64,000 bases of DNA from assembly GCA_021234155.1 (NCBI GenBank), contig JAJEKV010000034.1, positions 9,189,614 through 9,253,613 on the forward strand, given 5' to 3'. The notes below the pieces were generated by a model. It searched no databases and was not told the DNA's origin. It worked only from the letters and a program-made list of their open reading frames with translations. Positions 54,189 to 64,000 of this stretch are shown here, piece after piece. Origin of the DNA: Isoetes taiwanensis. Its lineage: Eukaryota; Streptophyta; Lycopodiopsida; Isoetales; Isoetaceae. The first letter of the stretch is position 1; each line of letters begins with the position of its first letter. A program made the translations under genes and the position numbers.

Positions 54189-57100
54189 TCAATCCGTAGA
54201 TGGTGGGCACTGTGGCGAATGGAGGCGAGCATGCCCGCGCTTTTCATGGGCGTATGTGAACGAGGTGTTGTGGGCCTCGCTCTCTAATGTGTGGGATTCA
54301 TGTGTCGCTTTGTAATGTGTTGTTTTGACTTGCTCCAGAGCCCTCGGGAATCCCAAAGCTTGTTGGAGAAATACATCAAGGTAACATCTCGCATCGTCAC
54401 GATCTCGCCTCGCTTTCACCGATGCACATAAAGCTCCCTCGAGATTCCATCTAGTTAGCCAACGACTTTTATCCTTCCAACAATTTTTGAGTCGTTGTGG
54501 TCCTATCACATCGTGATAAGCCAAGCAAGTGAGGGTGATCACTGTTCATATTTACCACCTTCTAGAAACAGAGACGATGTGTCTACTGGAGGTCATTGGT
54601 CAAGTGGCAGGAAACCCGCTCGCAAATAAAATTTGATATGGGACTTGGATTTCACTCCGAAAGGCTCGTGCTGGGGCCTTCTCCTCGCACTGCCTAAGTC
54701 GCCCAAGTAGCAAGGACACCGCCCTGTACTCAACTCCGTGACAAAAAGAACGCCGCCTACCAATACCTCATCAGATGTGCCTCGATGCCCCAATCATATA
54801 GTTCTCGCCTGCGGGTTATTGTTCCCATCGATGAAAGTGCTTTCCACCGCTACACGCAATCTTATGAAGTGTCCCAAAGATAGTAGAAGGAAACCTCCAC
54901 CCTGCATACTTCAGGTAGGTGTCACCTCCACTTGTTGCCCCCGATAAGTGAATGAAGGGGGCCTCTGATGGCGCGAGGATGAGATTAGGACCACCTTAGT
55001 CTGCTAGATTTGACATTCATGTCTCCGTGGCCTCGACAGTAATGTATCCAGCATCTAAGTGAGATCGTGACATCCTCCGGAGGTGAGCTAAGAGGTCAAC
55101 ACGGCTCCGTGATGTATGAGTTGTCCGATGACCGATGCAAAAGTTGGGTCCCCGCCACCCTATCATTCATGAGCTGTGTTGGTTCCAACTGGTCAATGTA
55201 TGTACCCAAACAATGTTGGGGAAAGAGAACATCCAAGTGGACGCTAATATCATGAACAATGGTTGTCCCGCTATCCGTGATCCTGCCCATAACCTCGACA
55301 ACCTCAGATAACGATTTTGCATATCCAGGAACTCTAGTTGCCGTAATCTTCCCATAACTTTTCCCCGAGGCACTGCGTCAGTAAAAGCCTTCAAGAAGTC
55401 AACAAAGCAACAATATGGTGTCCTACCGACCTGCCTCGCCATCTCAACCAAAGTCCTCAATGAAGATATGATCAATGGTTGGAATGCCGAGGTCTCAACC
55501 TCGCTTTGTGTGAGAGTCAGACACTGCTGTTTCACCCGTCAATCATGCTCAATAATGCCAGCTAGCGCTGGCAAACACCAACCCACTCATGATTGTTCTA
55601 AGAATTGGCTGACTATGATCTCCATTTGTAAATGGGGACAACTCTCGCTTGTGGTCCATCACTGGGGAATCCTTCCTCAGAAGGCCTCGTTGAACATATA
55701 GTGGTTAGGATTGGTACCATAGCCCCGCCCACTCGAAAGCAACTCTCGCCTTTATTACCATCCAACTGCTTTCCCATCGCTGCCAAGCACTGCAACATCA
55801 TCCTCCATTTCTAATGCTCCACTTCATCTCTGTAAAAGGAGTGCTCGTGGTCCTCGAGGATCATAAAGAGTTGCCGCAGTATTGTTCTGACCGCTCATTA
55901 GTGTGATGTCTCTAGGCCTAGAAATGGCTTTCAAGAACCTTGCGCCTAAAAGATCTTAGGATGGCTTTTTCAACATGGAAAACATTTTTCCTTTGATGAC
56001 ATGCAATGTAATTCTAGATTTCTTTGCCTTCAAGAAAAGCACGACACTGTGGTGGCATGTGCTTTTATCAGTGAGTCTCAGATCCGGCAGAGCCAGATTT
56101 GTATTCCTTGGTACCCGTGATCAAACCATCGACAGGTGAATGTTGCACTCTGGATACCTCCTGTGCATGCTATCCCAAAACATTCGCGAACAAGACCAAG
56201 GAGCCCAACTGGCCTGGACCCGCTTGTCGCTTCCAGCGTGGGGGCCTCAAAATTTCAAAGGTCATCTATGAGTATATCACAAAGATAATCCTTTGCCTGC
56301 CTATAATCCAATCGCAAGCGAGGTATACAAGGACGCCAGAGAGTGGGGTTCCCCAGCACCGCCAAGCCAACCGCAGTAGAGTGGAGGTGATCCAGTCTGC
56401 CTCTCATTCCCCACTGCCCTGCGTTTCACCAAAGTGGTTGATCAAATGTACATCCCGTCAGCCGATCAATAGATAATGTCCACCACGCTTAGATCCTCCA
56501 CCCCCATTCTCTTGTCCGCAGTGCACCATGTGAGGAAGGCCACCGTACAGCTACTAAATTACCAAGTCAAAAGACACCCACAAGAGAAGCAACCGCCTCC
56601 GCCAGCTGCAGGACCGACTATCTTCAGGCTGAAGCACTGCACATCCCGAGCCAAAGGATCAAGTCTCATGGGTCAAGCCTACCCCGTCCGCATTGAAGTC
56701 CCCAAGGAGTATCACACTACCCAACTGCCTATGTTACCAGATGTCATCATACAGATCGATGGAGCTGTGGCCCACATCCGAGTAAGTATGGTAAAAGTTG
56801 TCAAGATGTGGAAAGCAGCAAGCGTACCAAGAAGAGAGGGCTACTACACCTCCGCACTCCGCACCCACAAGTACCCCTGCTGTATCACGCCAATCTTCAG
56901 GTGAAGACCGGATCGCGCAAAGACTCCCAGAATAACAGCAACCCCTCCATGTCCCCTCTCGCTCGCGGGCAAATATTGAAGACCGAGAAATGTCGAGGCC
57001 TAAAGATCGTGAGTAGCCTCAGGTCCCAAGGGTGGCCCTACAAGTTCCAAGGAGGAAGATGAGATTCAATCAAGCAGCAATGGTAGAAGTTGAGACTATC

Positions 57101-57520
57101 CCCCTTCCTCGCCATGGGAAACCCTCAACTTGGTGAGACCACCCAAGGCACATCCTGTATGTAGAGGGGCTAAAGTGCAGGCAGCTGTGAGGAGTTGGGG
57201 TGGCATAAGGACCCGAGGAGTAGTGGCAAAGTGGCAAAGAAAGGAATGGGAGCAGTACTTGGAGGACATGATCACGTGAGGGATGTGCAAACGAATGGGT
57301 CTGTGAGGGTCTCAAGTAGCAATATCTCTATGAAATGTGCATCTTGCCTCGATCATCCTTCCAGCCTCCTCCCTTGATGTGCCGGGATGTCTCGAACCTT
57401 GGTGAGCCCAATACCAGACTCTTGTTGCGCTGGGTGAGGTCTCGGTCCACATACAAGGATGTTCCTTCAATTGCTCGCTCGGCGCTAGTGATGGCATCCC
57501 GCATTTCGTACATATGCTAA
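54189..57520 (-). mobile_element. LINE relic with reverse-transcriptase remains
   Basis: Read on the minus strand. Text near 57330-57513 (ITSAERAIEGTSLYVDRDLT) may be part of the upstream ORF. The start of the reverse transcriptase is at 55613-55801 (GFPSDGPQARVVPIYKWRS). Its central block is at 55167-55535 (RTPYCCFVDFLKAF, DAVPRGKVMGRLRQLE). Text after the YADD region is at 54900-55000 (QTKVVLISSSRHQRPPSFTY, RGQQVEVT). Stops are frequent. The region is noticeably richer in G and C than its neighbours. The fragments at 1.83-2.02 and 14.54-14.99 kb belong to the same or a close family. The limits are approximate. Confidence 0.55.
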
Positions 57521-58810
57521 CGTGGAATATGACAATACGGCTAGGCGTAACGCCGAAAGCACCATGACTACCGCTCGAGCAATGTGTACAGCCCGTGCAA
57601 TGTCATACGATTGATGATCTCGATCTAGAGCCTGAATGAGATTCTCCTTCTTCCTAAGCAGCTACCTGATCACCAACAAGACCTCCGTCAAGGCTCACTA
57701 AGCTCACGGATCAACGCTACTGGACAAGATGTACCTCTGGGCCATTGGCTTAAGTGGAGTTGGAAGGCGCTTATCCGATGTCCATGAATGTGAGGGTCCC
57801 GTTGGCGTGGAGGGAATGGTGAAGTAGGGCTGGTGCCCGCTTAGACTGACTTCATGGGTGCTTGAGCATGGTGGCACTGAGGTGCCTCGATTGCCTCCCG
57901 CCCGGTTGAAAGCGCCCGCCTCCGCTGGAATTGTTTCTGGCCCAATGGATACACACTTTGCAAGGCCTCGTGGTGCATTGGCATGAAGTCCTTCCTCGTT
58001 GGATCAGGCTTCAGAGTTTGTGCTCTTGTTTCGAACAAGGGAACGATGTTCCAACTTCAGATCCTAGAGGCAATTACATCATCGATGAAGGATCAGCCAG
58101 GCCGATCCTGCTCAAGGGTTCAACAGAAAGCAACCGACTTAGTTGCTATCCGGAATGCCCCGAGTGGCAAATGACATCCGCAATATCTCGATCAAGACGG
58201 AGATATCATGACCATCTCCTCGCCTAATTTTCTCCTTGTCCTTCATTATAACTTCATCTCGTAGACATGGTGTATATTTAGGCCCGGAGCGCAAGAGTCC
58301 TGGAAGTTATCCTCGCCCTTTCAACTGCAACAAGCTAATAATTGCCAAGCAATTGTTGCACTTGGTTTCAATGCCCCGCAACCTATGTTTTACTATAGCC
58401 GCTTGCTTCTTGCTCCTTGGGGGACTGGGAGGCTTACAGTTGCTCTTCCCGCTGTGTGTGAGATCCGAGGTGTGATCCTCAACCATCACCGTATTTGTCT
58501 CCCCACCTCATGGCATGACTGGTGTGCCATCCTTGTGGAATCAGTCCGAGGTCTCGGGTGAAAGTCGGGTCTCACGATCAGGCCGTCGAGCCGAGCTTGT
58601 CATCGAGCTCTTTGCACGAGCCTCCTTCTTCTGGAAGAGGCTTCCCTGGCCTCGACTGCTAGGTCTAGGTCTCAGACGGGTGGGTCACCAGATGCTCCTC
58701 CCAAGTGGGCATGTCGCAACTGTGGTCTCGAGTCTCATCTCTGGGTCCGGGTTCTCGAGTTGGGTTGGGGATGTCCTAGAGTGTCCATGGGTACCTAGAT
58801 GATCTTGAAT
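57520..58810. other. GC-richer region, unrecognised
   Basis: Open frames on both strands without recognisable motifs. It probably continues the LINE relic upstream, but I see no supporting domain. Confidence 0.25.
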
Positions 58811-61200
58811 CAAACGACCAACAAATTAGGGCAAGTCAAGGGAATATGTGAAGCCCTAATCCGTAATCCAAAAAGAGCAAACCGCTTCTGAAATTGATGT
58901 TATCACGTAAATAACATGAAATCGTGGATCGAGTACCCCGCTATCAACCATTAAAATTCTAAAGGAGGTCTTTATTGGTTTATTACTTAGCTTAGTTAAT
59001 CAATCTTGTTAATTTAGGATTTTCAAAGTTCATTTGAAACATTTTTGGAATTTATTTTAATTTTAATTTCTATATGATTTTATGTTCCGAGCAGTTTAAA
59101 ACTTATGGGTTTCCAAAAAAATCGGGAGAAGCTTGCACTATGATTTTTCTTCCTAATTTTCACTATGAATGTATGCTATTAATCTGGAATTCCTTTGCAC
59201 CATGGCATCGATGACCGCTTCTTCTAAGCTTACAATAGTCGTGAGTGCATCTTCATGCTCGTATGCATCTTCAAGCCGTATAGGCCGTAACTTTTACAGA
59301 TATAGGAGCTTTTGAACCATGGGTCGGCTTTTTGTTCGAGCGCAGTATGTATGGTGATCCGTCATTAGACTGGATTTTGATAGATGTTTGGTCGACTGTC
59401 ATTCGCAATTCTGGCATTTGTGATGCATGCTTCAATTTATGATTTTATTTTTGTGAGATATTTTTTATTATAGAGTTCAGTCGGAATAGATATTTTGCAT
59501 CCAAGGGTGATACCATGTAATCGAGTTTATGGAGCTTAAGGAGAATCACGAGATCCGCAGAGGTGAGGATGAGCACACACACATGCATTACAAGGTAAGA
59601 AATGTAATTTTTGTATTCACAAGATGTAATTGTGAGGTTCTCAAGAAGTTCCATTTGTTTGTCTCTTTAACGATTTGCACAAGGTTCTATTTCCATTCAA
59701 TTCTATTTGTAAGATCATCATCGTTGAAACATTTTGCCAAAGAAGAAGTCACAAAGCAAGCTCTATCGTACTCAAAATTTGCAAAGATTCCATCGCTATG
59801 GAACATGTTCACCACTAATCTATCATTTACTATAAATGCATTCGATAGAGATGTCATCATCCGTATTAATTTCATACATCCAAAAGTTGTGGGACTCTTG
59901 GAGTTCGTCGTAAGTTAAGGTTCTACTTTGATCGCTTTGGGACCTTTGAAGTTTAGTCGACATTTAAGGTTTCCCATTGACGTTTTGAATATTCGCTTCA
60001 GACAGTAGAAGCATCTTCAAATGCATATTCGTGTGGTAAATGTGTGCAATTTGGTAAGGTAAAAGTTCCATGTTATTCGTACCCAACTTTTATTTGGCGG
60101 CATCACAGTAATAAATTGCTTTCCAAGGTTTTGTCTTTTTCTACCCTAGATTGTTCGGTTTATGATTATTGTCAATGAGATAAGGTTATTTTCTCTTTGC
60201 GCCCAAAGTCGAAACGTTCGATGGTCAATGTTCATCCAAAGTTTCGTAACCGCACTTTTGGTCGGATACAATGTGAAGATTCTGCAATCTCAAAGCCGTG
60301 GAGATGACCATATCATTTCTATTATTTCGTGCCTACATATTTGCTACATCTTTTGTTTGCCATAAATACTACACTGCCATTAAGAGGATCATAAGGCTTC
60401 TAGCATATTTCTAATATTGTACCCGACTATTGTTTGGGCTAGAGTATGTGAATAGTATTAGATATCAATTTTGTGTTGTCGCTGAATTGGATCCGAAGAG
60501 TAAGGATATATCAGGCTTATTATGTAGGAACATAACATTTGCTATAGCTGAATTTCTCGATGTAGAGTAACTCTGAATCATATTTTGCAAAATTTGGACA
60601 TCATTTTGTTCTTGCTTCAAGGATTAGTAGGTTATTGCGTATGATAAAAGTCAGAACCGGATATGCACTGGCCGATTCTCTACATATATCCAAACATCAT
60701 TGCACTGGCCTATCTTTCCAAGTAGTGTCACCAATTTTACTTTTGGCAAGATTGAGATGCGCCTAGAGGCAACAAAACCTATTGATCAAGTCTAAGAAGG
60801 TATCACATTATTAGTATTGGAGTTCCAAGAAAGCAAAAGTGTCAATGATATTATTGAGAAATTGTGAGATAATCAACATTATTAGAAGCTTGAAGACCGC
60901 GATTAACCTTGTAGTTTGAAGATTATCAAGACATCTAGTAAAGTGCTATCACAACAATAAGAAATAAGTAAGGGTAAGGAGGATGCAACCGCCTCACCTC
61001 TTTGGCAAGGGGGAAGAAATTTGTTGGGGATACATCGATAATGACAATGTTAGACGAGAGTTTAAACCATGAATGAGAGATATAAATTTAGGATGAAAGC
61101 TACAAATTTTCAAAGTAATGTCAATAAAATCTCATCTAACTATACTGTGCTCTTAAAATCTAGATGACAGGACATAAGTCTGCTTAGAAATTTGATTCCA
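58810..61200. other. AT-rich stretch, nothing recognised
   Basis: A plus-strand frame at 59529-59918 (MELKENHEIRRGEDEHTHMH) is open but unrecognised. No RNA gene or repeat structure is visible. Confidence 0.3.
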
Positions 61201-63800
61201 ATGGAGACCTTCCATGCTTATATAATTGTCCGTGATAAATCTATTAAAGGAAAAACAGATTGCTTATCACAATTATATGTTTTTGCGTAAAGGGTTGACT
61301 CGAGCAATGATTTTAGCACATAGCTCAGAGGTAGCATTAATCAAAGAAATTGCCTCCATTCAAAGAAAGGAACCTGATTTTCAACTTTAGGCACCAAGGC
61401 AATAAACTTGGTGTAGGATAGAAGGATGCATGGTTTGAGTTCCAAAAGCCGCACAGACTAACTCAACTGCCCTATAATATCTCCAAAAAGTGAAGAGAAC
61501 CTAGTGAAACCATCAGCCAAGTGATTTACCTTACTAAAGCTCTCGAGAGTTCTAGCGCTTGGGATACTTGCAAGAGATGCATCCATAATATCGCCTGGAT
61601 TAGCCATGAGATATTGTCCAATGAAATGAATCTATCTTATTCATAATCTCATTTGGTGTAAGGGTTTGAGCTAAAAGAGAGGCACCTCAAAAAAAGATTT
61701 TTTTGATATAGAGTTTATGTAAGGCGTGACCTGTAGCCGGCCTCTTAACATGGGTAATTGGAATTCTCGAGTAGCTCATTCTGCAACCTCAAGAAGAATT
61801 TTGACGCCAGATCTAAATCACTATCAGATTTATTTTGCACCCCATAGCAGCACAATTAGCCGCTTCTCTTCATAATAATATTTCTTCAAATGTCTCTCAA
61901 GCAATCTCCCTCCAATTTGAAGGCTTATGGATAAAGGGATCATCCTAAGCATTGATTCAATTTCCTTCATTTGGGTAAAAAGGTAGTTTCTTTCACTCTA
62001 TTTTGATGTCATATTTATTTAGCCATCCAATCTTTAGCTTTCTTGATCTTGGAATAAAAAGATTTCATGGAGCCAATAGAATATCCAGCGTCAATGTTCA
62101 AATAAAATTCAGCAAGGTCTTTATTGAACTCTTCATTGAGGAGAAGAGAGCAATTAAACTTGAAAGATATATTGCCATCTCTAGGAATAGTAAGTAAATG
62201 CGTAGTATGAAGGTTGATGATCAGATATGGATGTGCCTTCATCACTCATGACAAAACAATTGTCCCAAAACTCAGAATTAGGATTAGATATATAAAACAT
62301 GTCCAAGGCACAAAAAACTCTAGCTTGTTGCTTCTGCTTATTAGACCACGTGTAGTTTGAAGTAGAGGAAGGAATGTAAATCAAGGCAGAATCATTGATC
62401 ATAATTATCCCATCTCAGTTTATCATTTGAGGTCATATTGATTTTGTTTCCAAGTTTCATATCCCACCAGGGGTGTTATTGAAGCTAGTATCCAATCAAT
62501 AGAAGGGTTGTTTCTAATCCATGAGCAAATATCAGGGCACAGAATTTCTCTTTCTTTGGGATTTGTAGAGGCATAAACATTAATGACCCCGAAATTAGCA
62601 TTATTAACAGAGAAAGTAACAGCCTGCCACATTTTAAAAATTCTATTGCAAAAAGAGAGAGGATTTATGTTTTTCCAGATAATGGCCACCCCCCCTTAGT
62701 TCCATTAGCTTCAATCCAAATAGAGGAGGCTTCTGGATAAATCCAATCCCCTAGATTTGAGGCTTCAAATTTAGGAAGTTTAATTGAAGCAGGATAATAT
62801 CTGCATTGTATTGTTTTAACTGAGAAATTGCTCTCCTCCTCTTCAAGGTTGCCCCTAAGGTTCCAACTTACAATCTTCATCAAAATAAGGGACAAACCAG
62901 ATGGAAAGATCAATTAGATCTCCCAGATTTCCCGTTCTTAAGCTTACTTTTTTTGCTTCTTGTGTTATTGGCTGGGGCACTAACAGAGTTAGGAGTAGAA
63001 TTATTATATCTACCAAGATTCCTTTTGGATTTAACACTCAAAGTCTTATCTCTCAAGTGCTCATCATCCCCCCAATTTTTCTTGTCATTTTCTAGAATTC
63101 AAACATTTTATTCAAACAATTTATTCACATTGTCATTGAAAAAACATTTCTTAGTATTTTTATGAAGAGGTACTTGCCTGGATGGTTGGCATTCCTTGTC
63201 AATGCTGTGTTTGATGCCAAGAATATCTGGACTGAGACTACTAGGAACCATCTGTTTATCGAGCATTTTATCTCTCTCTAGAGTATCCCACACCATCTCA
63301 TCAGCAGTCTCTTTGGTCTTCAAAGCTTGATTTTGACTGTCCTGTTCATCCTCAATGTGACAGAATTCCTTTGTATTCTCAAACATTTCTTCTTGCAGAG
63401 AGGCTAATTGCTCTTTAATGTCAGGAGATGTAACTAGAGATATTTGGTTTGATGGGGTATGATTGTGATCTAAGTCAATAAGAGGATCAATGTGCATCAA
63501 AGATGGAGAATTATTGGCATAGTTGGATTAATGATAGAAGGATTGGCAGTAGTATTGACCATTTTTTCTTGATTAGTTCCAAAGTTCAACATTAAATCAG
63601 AGTCATGGTCAATATTTATACTTGCAAGTACATGATATTGATTCGAGCAGATAATATTGTCAACCATTGAATTGTCATTTAATTTGCAAGTATCTTTCTC
63701 AGGAGATTGCAGCATAACTTGTCCCTTCTTGAAAGTCTCATCTCCTCTTGTAATTTTGTTTGCATCCATATTTGCTGAATAAGTTGATGCAACCGAGCTT
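61200..63800 (-). mobile_element. L1-type LINE relic (second copy)
   Basis: Read downward from 63800. An ORF1-like frame comes first (63108-63769, MDANKITRGDETFKKGQVML). Then the endonuclease start MKIVSWNLRG (about 62850-62880), WIYPEASSIWIEANGTKGG, VTFSVNNANFGVINVYASTN and SNYTWSNKQKQQARVF with SDEGTSISDHQPS (62181-62913). The linker SMKSFYSKIKKAKDWMAK is at 62015-62245. Reverse-transcriptase text FIALVPKVENQVPFFEWR, then QFL, is near 61390. Order and text match the LINE at 42-45.9 kb (GVLNIYAST, KIKSSKWIKHW), so both belong to one plant L1 lineage. Stops and frame changes show it is inactive. Confidence 0.75.
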
Positions 63801-64000
63801 TTATCTAGTAGATGCTTTCCACCAAAATTGGATTATGTTTTTTTAACTGGAGGATCCTTTTCCTTGAGTGTTTGCCTCTTGTTTATTGGATTATAGCAGG
63901 CATGGCTTTTCCTAATTAATGAATCTCCCTTACTTTGGATTTGGACAGAGAAATCCATTAATGATAAAGGCTTAGCTTTATATAAACCTTTAGCATCACT

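Overview
The window is nuclear DNA of a land plant with a repeat-rich genome. The evidence is two intact intron-containing plant genes (a plastid triose-phosphate/phosphate translocator at 10.86-13.21 kb and an arabinose-5-phosphate isomerase at 47.22-48.57 kb), decayed copies of two more (glutaredoxin S17, PHT1 phosphate transporter), and plant-type Mutator-like (MULE), hAT, LINE and LTR elements. Introns in the intact genes are short with GT-AG borders. I cannot name the species; a seed-free plant or gymnosperm would fit the repeat load, but that is inference.

Layout. 0-3.64 kb: relic of a MULE ending in a degenerate palindromic right terminus. 3.65-10.58 kb: a related, more complete MULE with ~650-bp inverted termini made of 29-bp-period palindromic repeats, a plus-strand transposase remnant and a minus-strand cargo region encoding a C2H2 finger, a coiled coil and a Ulp1-type (C48) protease. 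10.86-13.21 kb: the translocator gene, starting about 270 bp from that MULE. 13.5-20.5 kb: LINE reverse-transcriptase scraps and a candidate LTR with a Met-tRNA primer-binding site. 20.85-21.48 kb: an intronless glutaredoxin S17 pseudogene.

21.66-34.94 kb is the most unusual part. A perfect 21-bp inverted repeat brackets 13.3 kb. Inside are a decayed plus-strand gene (22.9-25.4 kb) and a minus-strand block of about nine open frames, including a divergent histone H3-fold protein, a possible BAH-like module, a DUF8039-like segment and a duplicated unknown gene pair. Five arrays of a conserved 26-bp palindrome sit in the gaps between the genes, all with a 57-bp period although their spacers are unrelated. 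I read this as a candidate, possibly undescribed, large mobile element with chromatin-related cargo and a dispersed protein-binding site.

35-38 kb is non-coding with internal duplications. 39.26-40.29 kb is a PHT1 pseudogene. 42.0-45.9 kb is an antisense L1-type LINE interrupted by a 1.6-kb TIR element full of tandem repeats. 47.2-48.6 kb is the isomerase gene. 49.5-50.6 kb is a truncated hAT transposase. 53.0-53.6 kb is a huge CCA/TGG simple repeat. 54.2-57.5 kb is a GC-richer LINE relic. 58.8-61.2 kb has nothing I recognise. 61.2-63.8 kb is a second L1-type LINE on the minus strand.

Calls rest on reading the sequence; no database search was possible. Several apparent open frames lack ATG starts, and this is stated where it matters.
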